A DNA stretch of 52,896 nucleotides from a virus. Within the stretch, counting starts at the first letter, position 1. The number at the start of each line of letters is the position of its first letter. The notes under the pieces were generated by a model that had not been told where the DNA came from, did no database searches, and was given only the letters and a program-made list of their open reading frames with translations. The position numbers and the translations under genes are program-made. Positions 8,025 through 17,325 of this stretch are shown here, one piece after another. The stretch lies in the IMG/VR virus record IMGVR_UViG_3300017762_000008, positions 1 through 52,896 of that record; one strand, given 5' to 3'.

Positions 8025-8852
8025 ATGACTTTTGCTGCTCTTACAAACTGGAAATACGACAAATCGTTATATCACAACATCCAGTCAGGACCTCAGCGAA
8101 CTGGATCTAACTTAAATCTCACAGATACTTACTTACTTACGTCAAGTGGGTACGTTTACGCAAGTGGGCAACAACAAACCTTTGTCGCTTTGCACGATCA
8201 AGGAGCAAACTTTGGAATAGTCACTCCTGGGCCACCAAATAGTTCTGGTTACTTCACTACTGACTGGAGAGCTGTGCCCACGGCTGTGTCAGGCTACTGG
8301 ACCGATTATCAAAACACTTATCCTCATTCATCGGGACTTTTAACTGTTTACAACGGATTTAGACGTCAAGGTTTAATTAATACTGCTAACAGCACTGTAC
8401 AAACTGCTTTTGGGCCTGAACCTGGTCTAAAAGACATTGGACCTTACATTTCCTACGGAAGAAACCTTCCAGATAATCAATTTTATGGTCCGTTTGAGAC
8501 ACCTGAAGGAAATACAGCAGCGCAAGGTAGTACAGGTGGACCTGTCGCTTACCCTCTCTCGCAATTCCCTCTTTTAACTAACCCGACACAAGGCGTAACC
8601 GGATCTAGGGCTGATTGGGTTTATAACACTCCTGTGTACTGCAAGGTGTGGACAGAATCGACGACGTCAAGAGTTCCTCCAGGCGAAACAGCTGACAATA
8701 CGAATCCAATCGTAAGAGGTAGTTATAGAGGTAGATCTTCTCGGTATGTTCCAAATTACGGTGGAATCTATGGAGTACTAGGAGAAGGTGTTAGAGGCAT
8801 GATCCGCACCTTTAGTTCTACAGTTAATAGTTCTAACCAAAAAGGTATTTAA
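8025..8852 (+). CDS. Putative virion structural protein
   Basis: A 275-residue protein rich in Gly, Ser, Tyr and Thr (for example SGYFTTDWRAVPTAVSGYW), with almost no Lys clusters and no membrane segment, as expected for an extended beta-rich virion protein. It lies directly upstream of the major capsid gene. No family was recognised; a decoration or head-fibre role is inference. AT-rich sequence with a TATAAA element precedes the ATG by about 20 bases. Confidence 0.6.
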   Translation: MTFAALTNWKYDKSLYHNIQSGPQRTGSNLNLTDTYLLTSSGYVYASGQQQTFVALHDQGANFGIVTPGPPNSSGYFTTDWRAVPTAVSGYWTDYQNTYPHSSGLLTVYNGFRRQGLINTANSTVQTAFGPEPGLKDIGPYISYGRNLPDNQFYGPFETPEGNTAAQGSTGGPVAYPLSQFPLLTNPTQGVTGSRADWVYNTPVYCKVWTESTTSRVPPGETADNTNPIVRGSYRGRSSRYVPNYGGIYGVLGEGVRGMIRTFSSTVNSSNQKGI

Positions 8853-8928
8853 CGCTAAAAACGAGACGTCAGCTATGTAGACATAGTTGATAAAAGGCTA
8901 AGATTATTTTGTAGTTTCTTGTGGACAC

Positions 8929-8948
8929 TTATCGATGTTTATCGATAA
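8929..8948 (+). promoter_or_regulatory. Inverted repeat covering the capsid start codon
   Basis: TTATCGA (8929-8935) and TCGATAA (8942-8948) form a perfect seven-base stem around a six-base loop. The capsid ATG (8935-8937) starts at the stem-loop junction. In mRNA it could gate translation; as DNA it could be a protein site. Function is inferred only. Confidence 0.4.
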
Positions 8949-10050
8949 TGATTTCCCCAAGATTCTTGGTGCGGAACTGTATCGTCCCCATCCTGCTTAT
9001 ATCGTTGAAATGGCTGCCGAACCGGTGGTCGTTCATGATTTTTCTAAGCAGCCTGGTCAGACTGTTCAGCTCGATCGTTATCGTTTCTTCGGTAACCCAG
9101 GCTCCAAGGAATCTCGGGAACGTACTGCAGAGCAGACCATTGGTACTGCTAACAGCCGTAACATCGTCAAGGACAAAGTCCTGGTGACTCTTAAGGAGTA
9201 CACCGGACCTGCGGACCCTAACGATCCAACTCAGCCTTCTACTTTCAAGATTGCTCGGGAAACCCTTATCACTGCGCAGCGACTGCTGCTTGATACAGGC
9301 AACCTGACCACCTTCCATCAGTCAATCGGCAGTCTGACCCTGCTCGATGACTATCGTCGGTGGCGCGATCGGGTGTTCATTAATGAACTCCTTAAAGCTG
9401 TTTCTAAGGGACAAAGTTCTGATTCCCAGGGTGGTTATTACTTCCCAGGTGATCTAGCAACTGGTGCCCTTACCTACACCAACGCCGAACAAGCTAAGTT
9501 CGACGTCAAGGACGACCTCCTCCGTGTGGTCAAGTCCCTCCGTAAGCGCAACACGCCGACCTACCAGGACGGTTTCTATCGCTGCGTTTGCGATCCTACA
9601 TTCCTGATGCACCTGCGTCAGAACTCTGACTTCCGTGAGGTCGCTCGTTACCCAGGTAACGGACAGATCAACCCGCTGATGTCGGCTATGCAGCCGAACG
9701 CCAGCATCTACATGGGTCAGGGCTTCGGCCAAGCTACGTTTGTGGCTGGCGAACCGATCATGCCAACTGGCTTCGTCTTTGAAGGCGTGCGATTCTTCGA
9801 ATCCACCAACATGCCTTCCCAGACCCAGAGTGCAACGATCGCAGGTGCGACTGCAGATACCAAGGCTGCCATCGGCATGTTCTTCGGTCCTCAGTCTGTT
9901 GGTGTGGGCATCGGCGGTAACAACGCTCAGGTGCTTCTCAACAACAATGACGACTTCAGCCGTTTCATCATGATGATTTGGAGCCTCTATGCAGGTTTCG
10001 AACTTCTGAACGCTGATTTCGCCACAATTGCTTACTCCTTTGACGCCTGA
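8935..10050 (+). CDS. Major capsid protein
   Basis: A 371-residue protein, most likely the major capsid protein. Support: its position after portal and scaffold; balanced GC-richer codon use typical of highly expressed genes; and a fold-like order of an N-terminal arm, a charged E-loop-like segment (QLDRYRFFGNPGSKESRERT), a long helix region (LLRVVKSLRKRN) and a C-terminal beta-rich part ending in MMIWSLYAGFELLNADF. It resembles N4-gp56-type HK97-fold coats, but I cannot verify the subfamily. Downstream, GGAGGA directly after the stop serves the next gene. Confidence 0.75.
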   Translation: MFIDNDFPKILGAELYRPHPAYIVEMAAEPVVVHDFSKQPGQTVQLDRYRFFGNPGSKESRERTAEQTIGTANSRNIVKDKVLVTLKEYTGPADPNDPTQPSTFKIARETLITAQRLLLDTGNLTTFHQSIGSLTLLDDYRRWRDRVFINELLKAVSKGQSSDSQGGYYFPGDLATGALTYTNAEQAKFDVKDDLLRVVKSLRKRNTPTYQDGFYRCVCDPTFLMHLRQNSDFREVARYPGNGQINPLMSAMQPNASIYMGQGFGQATFVAGEPIMPTGFVFEGVRFFESTNMPSQTQSATIAGATADTKAAIGMFFGPQSVGVGIGGNNAQVLLNNNDDFSRFIMMIWSLYAGFELLNADFATIAYSFDA

Positions 10051-10065
10051 GGAGGAAATTAAACA

Positions 10066-10932
10066 GTGATTAACGCTAATCAGTTACACGTTGCCAAGAT
10101 TTATCCTGGTAACTACACGAATGTTCTTCGTTACTGGCACGAAGTAAAATCCATTGCATCTCAGAATGCAAATGGTGTTGACACGACCATGACGGGTCAG
10201 CCCGTTGGTGGTCCTGTCGGTGTTGTGTTCCAGCCTGGCTGGATTGCACAGCAGGCAGTTGGTTATGTCGACATGAGCTACCAAGCTCTTGGCACTAACA
10301 ACCAGCTTGCCTACTATGCGCAACCTTATGGCTCAGGTCAGAACGCTTCTCAGCAGCCTTTCCTGAACGCCAACGTTATCGTTCCTTCACCCGACTTCCA
10401 CAAAGATGTCCGGGCTGACATTACCGATGGCATTAAAGTCCCTGCAACAGCCTACGTTTATCGCGCTTCTCTGCGCCTTAGCGGTGGCGACATCGTTAGC
10501 AGCGGCGTTGCTGGATCTGATTCTACTCCTGAACTAACCCTCGTTCCCGCTGTGGGCGAAGGTCTTAAGGATGACGGCACTGTCGTCTCCGGTCAGTTCG
10601 GTGCAACCATTACTGGTGCTAACAGCGCTATCGCTAACGGTAGTGTTGCTTCCACGAACATCTTCGACTCCAGCAGCTGGGCTGCTTTGGGTTCTGAGAC
10701 TACTTGGAAATTGTTCACCACTAATGATCAGAGTGCTTCTGGTCTTTACCAAGGCTCAGGTGTCTATGACCCCCGTGCCGGTGTCAACAAGTTGGCTGGT
10801 GATGACAAGGCTCTCGCTATCTGCGAAGTCTGCTGGATTATTCCTGATGAGCCACCCGAGCGCCAGGACGTTGCTCTGCAACCCGATGGCCTCACCGAAT
10901 CTCAGGTGTACACCTCCACTTCTCCTTCCTGA
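10066..10932 (+). CDS. Putative capsid-associated structural protein
   Basis: A 288-residue protein starting with GTG nine bases after a strong GGAGGA. It is Gly/Ser/Ala-rich and beta-rich, without charged clusters. It directly follows the capsid gene with the same high-expression base composition and is closed by a strong terminator. This suggests an abundant virion component such as a decoration protein. No family was recognised. The leader TTAAACAGTG is shared with the start region of the gene at 14604. Confidence 0.6.
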   Translation: MINANQLHVAKIYPGNYTNVLRYWHEVKSIASQNANGVDTTMTGQPVGGPVGVVFQPGWIAQQAVGYVDMSYQALGTNNQLAYYAQPYGSGQNASQQPFLNANVIVPSPDFHKDVRADITDGIKVPATAYVYRASLRLSGGDIVSSGVAGSDSTPELTLVPAVGEGLKDDGTVVSGQFGATITGANSAIANGSVASTNIFDSSSWAALGSETTWKLFTTNDQSASGLYQGSGVYDPRAGVNKLAGDDKALAICEVCWIIPDEPPERQDVALQPDGLTESQVYTSTSPS

Positions 10933-10953
10933 TATACTCAGCAAGCGAGGACC

Positions 10954-10986
10954 AAAGACCTTTCCTTCGGGAAGGGTCTTTTTTTT
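10954..10986 (+). terminator. Strong rho-independent terminator after the capsid operon
   Basis: A stem AAAGACCTTTCC with GGAAGGGTCTTT around a TTCG tetraloop, followed by a T-run. It ends the capsid and capsid-associated transcript. Confidence 0.9.
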
Positions 10987-11057
10987 GTCTTTAACCACAT
11001 ATATTTATTTCTAAATTATTTACGTAACTAAAATATGAGTAACAAACGAATAGCACT

Positions 11058-11348
11058 ATGTCTGATCTCACAGATCAAATGATTAAGTGCAGGCAGTGTG
11101 AGAAATGCGGTGCTAAGTGGATAAACGATCAGCTTTACTGGGCAACAGGCAAAAAAGGAAAGAACGATGATTTGGCAGGTTTAGTTTGCAACACGGTCAA
11201 TTCACCGGAGTGCATTAACCCTGAAAAGGGTTCGGAAACTGGAGATACCTGGGAGAAAAGACTAGGCAAGCTAAAGCAGCTCTCCACGGTAATGGAGAAG
11301 GAATACGATATTAAGTGGGATTCAGGAAGCTCGGGTTCAGACTTTTAG
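11058..11348 (+). CDS. Small zinc-ribbon-like protein
   Basis: A 96-residue protein with an N-terminal Cys cluster (CRQCEKCGAKW at about residues 11-21) and two further Cys (LVCNTVNSPEC), consistent with a zinc ribbon, then a charged helical C-terminus. Zinc binding is inferred from Cys spacing. It is convergent with, and just overlaps, the reverse gene at 11345. Confidence 0.55.
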   Translation: MSDLTDQMIKCRQCEKCGAKWINDQLYWATGKKGKNDDLAGLVCNTVNSPECINPEKGSETGDTWEKRLGKLKQLSTVMEKEYDIKWDSGSSGSDF

Positions 11349-11818
11349 AAACCAGAAGAACTCATAGGAATCATTAAGCCACCAGCTCTAGGGATTCTTG
11401 CTTGAACTCTTCCCTGAGCTTCCATAGCGTCGGTAAATATCTGCTTAGTTTCAGGGTGGTTTCCACCGTAAGCCGCTAAACGAAGATAGTTTTCGACATT
11501 AAACAACGGAGCAGAATCTAAAGCATCTTGAACTTCTCTAGGTCCTCGGGGCCAATCGTTTTGTTTAGCCGTTTCGTTATATAGCTCGACTGCAAACGGA
11601 ATTAAATCAGCTCCACCTGTAACAAGTGATGCTGCAATACCACCACCTCCCACAATCGCTGCGTTCTTGAACCTTTGCACTGGATCAGGTTCAGGTGAGT
11701 TAAGTTCAAAACCAATAGCCTGTGCGTCTGCTGCACCAGCAAGTTTTTTAAGTGGAGTGTCGTAGTTAGACGCTATTTTCTTAACAAACTCGCCTGCTAA
11801 TCTTTTAAGTGGTGACAT
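11345..11818 (-). CDS. Hypothetical protein
   Basis: A 157-residue protein with a basic N-terminus (SPLKRLAGEFVKKIASNY), a Gly/Ala hydrophobic stretch (AAIVGGGGIAASLVTGGADL, about residues 54-73) that could be membrane-associated, and a soluble C-terminus. No family was recognised. It is a lone reverse gene between forward virion genes, like the holin-like gene at 7623. Confidence 0.5.
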   Translation of the reverse strand: MSPLKRLAGEFVKKIASNYDTPLKKLAGAADAQAIGFELNSPEPDPVQRFKNAAIVGGGGIAASLVTGGADLIPFAVELYNETAKQNDWPRGPREVQDALDSAPLFNVENYLRLAAYGGNHPETKQIFTDAMEAQGRVQARIPRAGGLMIPMSSSGF

Positions 11819-11875
11819 AGTTTTTGCCCGATGGCACTATTTTAATCGATACTGGTTTAAGCTACTGCTCGTATA

Positions 11876-12334
11876 GTGACTGCCATGTCTACCAAATTTT
11901 TTGCTCCAAGCGGGATCAAGGTTACCGTTTTATCAATTCATGATGACGGCGAATACTACATGGTCCGTTCGGATACAAGCGGAAAAGTATTTTTTGCTCA
12001 TAAGGACCAGATCGAAGAGTCAATCGATACAAAGTCTGAAACAACCGACACTGGCTCCAGAAATCGCCGTGGACGACGCAGCATTTCTAAAACTAAGGAC
12101 CCAATCGTCGTAAAACCTCAGGTGCCTACGGATAACCGTGTCAACCTAAATACGTTGACTGCAGAAGGGCTGACACAGGTTCTTCCGGGAGTAGGTATCA
12201 AAACAGCTAAAGAAATTATTGAATTAAAGCAAGGTTTGCCCGGTGAGCGATTTACAAAGCTTGAACAACTTAAAACAGTAAAAAGAATCGACTGGGACGA
12301 AGTTTTTTCGACCGGAGAAGTTTACGTAGAATAA
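11876..12334 (+). CDS. Helix-hairpin-helix protein with SH3-like N-terminus
   Basis: A 152-residue protein. The N-terminal 50 residues look like a small beta barrel (VTVLSIHDDGEYYMVRSDT). A basic linker (RNRRGRRSISKTK) leads to a ComEA-type helix-hairpin-helix repeat (VNLNTLTAEGLTQVLPGVGI then KTAKEIIELKQ, about residues 88-118), a non-sequence-specific DNA backbone binder. Position suggests a virion or head-completion DNA-contacting protein. The start is GTG at 11876 or the ATG at 11885. Confidence 0.65.
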   Translation: MTAMSTKFFAPSGIKVTVLSIHDDGEYYMVRSDTSGKVFFAHKDQIEESIDTKSETTDTGSRNRRGRRSISKTKDPIVVKPQVPTDNRVNLNTLTAEGLTQVLPGVGIKTAKEIIELKQGLPGERFTKLEQLKTVKRIDWDEVFSTGEVYVE

Positions 12335-12354
12335 AAGCATATGTCAGGTAAATC

Positions 12355-12975
12355 GTGGCTCAGTTAACTCAAAACGAATTAGAGCAGATTCAGAGTTATC
12401 TAGCTCAACAAGGAGTAACCTTTAACGCCAACACAACTGACGCCACTAAGCGTGAGATTGTTTATGCGGCAATAAACCAAATCACCCGCAACCCTGCTCA
12501 GGTATTTGGCTATAAATTAGACGATTATAATTTCAGTCGTACTGCGTACCATCTTGCATACAACATAGCTACTGTTCCAGCAGGAGATTATGCAAGGCTT
12601 ATTGAAGCGTGCAACAGTATTCCTAGTGAATTTTATAACGATAAAATTGTTCAGCAAATTGAGCGTTGTGAAGAAGCTGAACGATTTACTGAACTAGCGG
12701 ACGGTAGAGCGACTAGTAGACAAGAAACTATTCTTGGAGACGTCAGTCGTTCAATCAATATTCAAGACAAACGCGAGACCGCAAGAATTTGGCGTGAGAA
12801 CTATATGTATGAGTGTGATCGACTCGCTCAAATGCTTTACGTTCCTAACTACAGAGACCCCGTAGCTTCTCGCTACCGTTTTGAAAGATCAGGTGGTGAG
12901 TTTATCCAAGCAATTCCTGGACCTCCTGACGTATCACGATCTGACCGGTTATATTTCCAAGCAAATTGGCGCTAA
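12355..12975 (+). CDS. Putative head-tail connector or adaptor
   Basis: A 206-residue, mostly helical, charged protein. Size and location (after capsid genes, before tail proteins) fit a T7 gp11/adaptor-like connector, but no diagnostic motif was seen. It starts with GTG preceded by AGG six bases upstream. Confidence 0.45.
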   Translation: MAQLTQNELEQIQSYLAQQGVTFNANTTDATKREIVYAAINQITRNPAQVFGYKLDDYNFSRTAYHLAYNIATVPAGDYARLIEACNSIPSEFYNDKIVQQIERCEEAERFTELADGRATSRQETILGDVSRSINIQDKRETARIWRENYMYECDRLAQMLYVPNYRDPVASRYRFERSGGEFIQAIPGPPDVSRSDRLYFQANWR

Positions 12976-13004
12976 TGTGTAAGTATCAAATATAAAGTTC
13001 TGAC

Positions 13005-14534
13005 GTGTCATCTTCTAGAGCTAAAGGATTAGCAAATGCCGTAACTACAGGTGCGTCTAATGCTCAAGTTTTTTTGGAAGGTCTGCAGCAGTTTTTAGGA
13101 AATAAAGGTGCTCGTCAGATCTTGGAGCAAGTAGCTCCTCCAAGGAGTGCTGTTCAAGACGTTATGCAGCAAACTGGTTCTTACGGAGCTGGAATGCGAG
13201 AACTTCCAGTTTTACCTCGCCGTTCTGTGAAACCAGAATTTGGAGGTGGAATGACACGCCGTCCCGAGCCTGGGATCCCCTCCGGTAATCCTTCTTTGGA
13301 AGGACTCACTCGAGGTCCAAGTTTTTCTACAAGGCCACCGACTGCAGAAGCTGGAAGAATTCCTCAAGGTCCTGCTCAAAATCTTCCTCCCGAACTGGAA
13401 AGGTTTGAAGCACTGCGCCAGATGAATCTGGATCTTCGAAATCCGACTGGTGCCGTCAACCCAAACACTGGAAAGGGTATGGGAGGTCAGTATTACAGCG
13501 GTAAAAGTTCATCACCTGCTGATCGCGATTTAGTTCGCGGCTCTTTCCAAGCAGATGCCGATCGTGATGTGATGGACATTATGGAAGCCGGACGCCGTAG
13601 TCAGCCTTCACAAGTTGCAGAAGGTCAAATGAATATTTTTGATGAGCAAATGCGCCCACGTGGAATCACCACTACTGATCTCAGCAAAGCAGACATTCGG
13701 AATGCGATCCTTGCTGGTGCTTTAGGAATTGCTGGCGGTGCCGGTGGCATGATGATGGGTGATGGTCAAGAGCAAGCTCCAGTAGGGACTTCTCTTCAAG
13801 ATCGAATTGCAGCTCAGATTGAATCTGCTGCACCTCGTCAAATTGTTGAGCCCTCTAGCCAAGCTCAAGAAATTGAAGAATTTGTTGCCCGTCAGCCAAT
13901 GGGTGAAGAGGCTGCTGCCATCGATGGTTTAATCAGCGACGTTTTACAAGCAGTGCAAAGTTCTGGCGCTGAAGCTACTGAAAGGGTCAAAGCTGCAGCA
14001 CCTAGAGATCCTTCTACCTACAAAAATATCGGTGATTACTACGCTGACCGCCGTCGTTTTGTCGAGTCCATGCAGGGTGGAGAGTTTAAAGAAAACATGA
14101 AAGAAGCCGTAGCTGAGGAGTCACCTCAGATGACTCCTGAGAACATCATGGAGTTTGTGCAAAGCAATCCCACCCTTGCTTACGAACTAATGATGCGTGG
14201 ACAAGGAGAGCGTCCTAACCCCATGCTGAGTGAGCAAACTTCCGAGCAAATTACTACTGAGACTGTTGGTAGTTCACTCGGTGACGACAATGTCGCTAAT
14301 GCTTTGGGTCAAGCAAACGCTGCTGCTGACAACGTGCAAGCTGAGATGATGGGCGGAACGCTTGAAGGCGCTGCTCGAGCTCAGCAAAATAATGAAATTA
14401 TTGATGCTTCTCGCCCAATCGTTCGTCCGCAACTACAACGCACAGAAACTTTCTTACAAGAAACTGTTCCTGGCGCACGTATGGCTGGATCTAACGAAGC
14501 GGTTGGAAGGCTTTTTAATCTGATCCGACAGTAA
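13005..14534 (+). CDS. Putative internal/ejection virion protein
   Basis: A 509-residue protein rich in Gln, Ala, Met, Pro and Arg, largely disordered or helical, with one Gly/Ala/Met hydrophobic patch (ILAGALGIAGGAGGMMMG, about residues 236-253). Long, low-complexity, helix-rich proteins beside connector genes are often internal virion proteins ejected with DNA. It starts with GTG. No enzyme motif was seen. Confidence 0.5.
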   Translation: MSSSRAKGLANAVTTGASNAQVFLEGLQQFLGNKGARQILEQVAPPRSAVQDVMQQTGSYGAGMRELPVLPRRSVKPEFGGGMTRRPEPGIPSGNPSLEGLTRGPSFSTRPPTAEAGRIPQGPAQNLPPELERFEALRQMNLDLRNPTGAVNPNTGKGMGGQYYSGKSSSPADRDLVRGSFQADADRDVMDIMEAGRRSQPSQVAEGQMNIFDEQMRPRGITTTDLSKADIRNAILAGALGIAGGAGGMMMGDGQEQAPVGTSLQDRIAAQIESAAPRQIVEPSSQAQEIEEFVARQPMGEEAAAIDGLISDVLQAVQSSGAEATERVKAAAPRDPSTYKNIGDYYADRRRFVESMQGGEFKENMKEAVAEESPQMTPENIMEFVQSNPTLAYELMMRGQGERPNPMLSEQTSEQITTETVGSSLGDDNVANALGQANAAADNVQAEMMGGTLEGAARAQQNNEIIDASRPIVRPQLQRTETFLQETVPGARMAGSNEAVGRLFNLIRQ

Positions 14535-14541
14535 GTAGACC

Positions 14542-14580
14542 ACTGCGTAAGCAGTTATCTGCAGTATTCTTGACTTAAAC
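14542..14580 (+). promoter_or_regulatory. Hairpin and repeated TTCTTGACTTAAAC element before the gene at 14604
   Basis: ACTGC-GTAA-GCAGT forms a small tetraloop hairpin, followed by TTCTTGACTTAAAC (14567-14580). The same 14-base string occurs at 7097-7110. It contains a TTGACT -35-like hexamer, but no convincing -10 is correctly spaced here. Function unknown. Confidence 0.3.
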
Positions 14581-14603
14581 TGGTACCTAGTAGGAGTTAA
14601 ACA

Positions 14604-15158
14604 GTGGCATCGACCTCGACTAACAAGCAACCAATGATGGTCGATCGTCCCTTTTTAAGGGGCGCAAAAATCACCAGTGCAACACCAACTGTTGATCCTG
14701 TAAATACTCAGTTTGCAAATTTAGTGCAGCTGGTACGAGTTGGCGATATCCCCTCTGAGGATGCGGCAATCGTTGAAGATATCTTCGTTGTTTCAAACGA
14801 AAGTTACCCAGATAACGGTGGTGTGCGTGCGGCTGCTTTTGGCATCTACATTTACGCACCGAACCAAGCTGCACCCTCAACTGCTGCTTCAATTCTGATT
14901 AACAAATTTACTGTTGGTCTTTCAGGAAGCACTGAAGGTTTAATTCAACGAGTGGAGCTGCCAAAAACTATCGCTCCTACACCTCAGGTGGGAGATACAG
15001 CTTTAGTTCGCCCAATCGAGCTAGGCGGTTCTGAAGCTTTGTATCTTGAAAAAGGATACGTTCTTGGAGTTGGGTATCTAGGTGATTCTGTCGTCGCGGT
15101 TTCAGGTGGTCTGAGTCCTTCTGGTATTTCCATCTGGGCGCAGGGTGGTTTCTATTGA
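14604..15158 (+). CDS. Putative virion structural protein
   Basis: A 184-residue beta-rich protein starting with GTG after TAGGAG and the leader TTAAACA, the same arrangement as the abundant-type gene at 10066. It has no charge clusters or membrane segment. The pair 14604/15162 (three-base gap) may form tail or neck parts. No family was recognised. Confidence 0.55.
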   Translation: MASTSTNKQPMMVDRPFLRGAKITSATPTVDPVNTQFANLVQLVRVGDIPSEDAAIVEDIFVVSNESYPDNGGVRAAAFGIYIYAPNQAAPSTAASILINKFTVGLSGSTEGLIQRVELPKTIAPTPQVGDTALVRPIELGGSEALYLEKGYVLGVGYLGDSVVAVSGGLSPSGISIWAQGGFY

Positions 15159-15161
15159 TCT

Positions 15162-16730
15162 GTGAGCAAACGTCGCAAGGGTTCTGATTTTTTTGGGTGG
15201 GATAACTTCGCACCCAAGAGTTCTCGGTTTGACTTTGGGGCAGTAAAAGGAGCTAATACCAAACGATCCTTAGACAGGCCAATGCCGTGGGATCAAAAAT
15301 TTAGACCGGAACAAAATTTAAAAGATTTCAGTATCCTTTTTGATTACAACTACGCGTCTATGTGGACGCGGTGGAGGAGAGGATACGAACTGTTTATGTA
15401 TACGAATCAAGCTTTGGTTGGCTTGAACTATACATTTCGTTATGCAATGAACGGACAATCAGGGTCTGGTGGCACAGAGATTCCTGGTTTGATGTACATG
15501 TACCCGTCTACTCAACAAGACATGGGTATGCGGATGGTAGTTATAAAACCACGCGATAGTATCAACCTTCTTGACTTAGGTTTATCTGTAAAGAGCGTTT
15601 TTAACTTTGACATCCTTAACAAAATTATTGGTGTTGAGTTAAGTAGTAACTTTGGTCCACCTGTGTCTGATATGACTGGGGAACTTGTATCGGATCGATT
15701 TAGAGCTGACGGTACTCCAAAAACGACATATAACAATTACACGGTTCTTGCAGTTGGTACTAAAGCTGGAGGTCCTCAGGTACCTACCGGTGCAGCAAAC
15801 TTAGATACTCTGTTTCTCTCGGTAGACGCAGAGCGAAGTTTCACGACCATAAAAGATGAATCGTTTGCAGCACCAGCAGCGTCGAATCCGATAGTAGGTG
15901 AGTTCTTATCGAGTGCGATGAGATTTGGGTGTAACTGCCCGGACTATCTTGCAAGAGAGGATTTCAATCTTTACAAGTACGCTCAGAAAAAGACATACCC
16001 TTACACGGGGACACAAGATTTAAAACCTGGTACTTACGACGCAGGTACCGAAACATTTTCTGGTGAAAGGCCAACAAACACAAGAGACCTACCTGGATTT
16101 GTTAGAGATTTTGGTTTTATTTACACCAAGGTTCTTTTAGGAGCACCTCAAGGAACGGACAGCAAGCAGTCGTCCTACTCAGATCCAAATCTTTTATTCT
16201 TTCAGCCGAGATTCTGTAAACATATTTATGCCTCGTGGTGGGATATGCAAAACCGATTTGGGAATTATTCATATCTCAAATCCTTTCTAGCTCAGCCTAC
16301 TGACGAACCTATGGACGGAAGGTACAGAGAGTACTTTCAACGTACCTTGGAAAAACAGACTCAGTTTCTTCAAACAGCTGAAAGCTTGAACTGGTGGGAA
16401 TCTTATTCACCAGCTAGGTCAGACGTTCCGAATCATGTGCTTTATTCGGACATGAACCCGACGATGGTCAAAGTCCTTAACTTTGACACTCTCGCATCTG
16501 GGGTTTCAATCCCTCTAGTGCCAAGTGGATTCGTGATGTTCGACATCGACGAATTTAACCCTTTACAGCCTGTTCCTCCAGAAGCGCGACCAATTTTTGA
16601 TGGTGGTATATATCAAAACGGTTCACCTAGTGGTGTTAGCGGAACAATTATTTATGATGGAGGACAGTATTTGAACGGCTCTCCACTGCCTCCTTTATTC
16701 AGCCCTATCGTGAACGGAGGTACATACTAA
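15162..16730 (+). CDS. Large tail/neck structural protein
   Basis: A 522-residue protein, aromatic- and Gly-rich, with a Cys pair (GCNCPDYLAR) and C-terminal repeats (FDGGIYQNGSP, YDGGQYLNGSP, VNGGTY). It starts with GTG. Size, composition and position suggest a tail tube, nozzle or head-tail protein. The C-terminal (D/N)GG-Y-NGSP repeats resemble fibre-attachment tails. No database family was recognised. Confidence 0.5.
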   Translation: MSKRRKGSDFFGWDNFAPKSSRFDFGAVKGANTKRSLDRPMPWDQKFRPEQNLKDFSILFDYNYASMWTRWRRGYELFMYTNQALVGLNYTFRYAMNGQSGSGGTEIPGLMYMYPSTQQDMGMRMVVIKPRDSINLLDLGLSVKSVFNFDILNKIIGVELSSNFGPPVSDMTGELVSDRFRADGTPKTTYNNYTVLAVGTKAGGPQVPTGAANLDTLFLSVDAERSFTTIKDESFAAPAASNPIVGEFLSSAMRFGCNCPDYLAREDFNLYKYAQKKTYPYTGTQDLKPGTYDAGTETFSGERPTNTRDLPGFVRDFGFIYTKVLLGAPQGTDSKQSSYSDPNLLFFQPRFCKHIYASWWDMQNRFGNYSYLKSFLAQPTDEPMDGRYREYFQRTLEKQTQFLQTAESLNWWESYSPARSDVPNHVLYSDMNPTMVKVLNFDTLASGVSIPLVPSGFVMFDIDEFNPLQPVPPEARPIFDGGIYQNGSPSGVSGTIIYDGGQYLNGSPLPPLFSPIVNGGTY

Positions 16731-16731
16731 T

Positions 16732-17325
16732 ATGACTACCACACCGGTTACCCTCTTATCCAAACGTTCTGGTAATGCTTCCGACCGTCCTTTAGTTACG
16801 ACGGTCCAAGCAGGTGAACTAGCTATAAACTTTGCTGCTGCCGAAAATGGTCTTTATTTCAAAGATTCTTTAGGTGATATTCGCAAGGTCACTGGGGTTC
16901 ATTACGGTAGTGCTGCCCCTAATAGTTCTGCCGCTGGTGAGACTGGTAATTCTGTAGGGGAGCTCTGGCTTGAAGATGGGACTAATAACTTTCTAAGAGT
17001 GTGGGACGGATCTACATTTATAAAGATCGGTGCTGCTTTTGCTGACGTTGCAGGGACTGCCACGGTATCTATCGCTTCAGGAGCGATTTTTGCTAACAGT
17101 GCTTTAGTAGCTTCTGGATCGTTTGGATCGATAACCGCTTCTGGAGCTTTAGGAACTCCAATTGCCTCAGGGTCTCTTGGGTCTGTCCTTGCTTCGGGCG
17201 TAGGTATTGCTCTGATTAGTGGTGCTTTCCCCGCAGTACCTCCCTCAGGAAGTTTTGGGTACAGAGTCGATCCGCCAAGCGGTTTGTACGTCTCTTTCGG
17301 CGGAGGATGGGTTCCAGCTGCTTAA
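16732..17325 (+). CDS. Short tail-fibre-like protein
   Basis: A 197-residue protein. The N-terminal part (LLSKRSGNASDRPLVTTVQA, then FKDSLGDIRKV) and ELWLEDGTNNFLRVWDGSTF resemble phage fibre/hyaluronidase-like attachment domains, followed by short SG repeats (VASGSFGSITASGALGTPI). The same W-x-D-G-S element recurs in the fibre protein at 24496. It follows the gene at 15162 by one base. Probable role: host-contact fibre or adaptor. Confidence 0.6.
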   Translation: MTTTPVTLLSKRSGNASDRPLVTTVQAGELAINFAAAENGLYFKDSLGDIRKVTGVHYGSAAPNSSAAGETGNSVGELWLEDGTNNFLRVWDGSTFIKIGAAFADVAGTATVSIASGAIFANSALVASGSFGSITASGALGTPIASGSLGSVLASGVGIALISGAFPAVPPSGSFGYRVDPPSGLYVSFGGGWVPAA

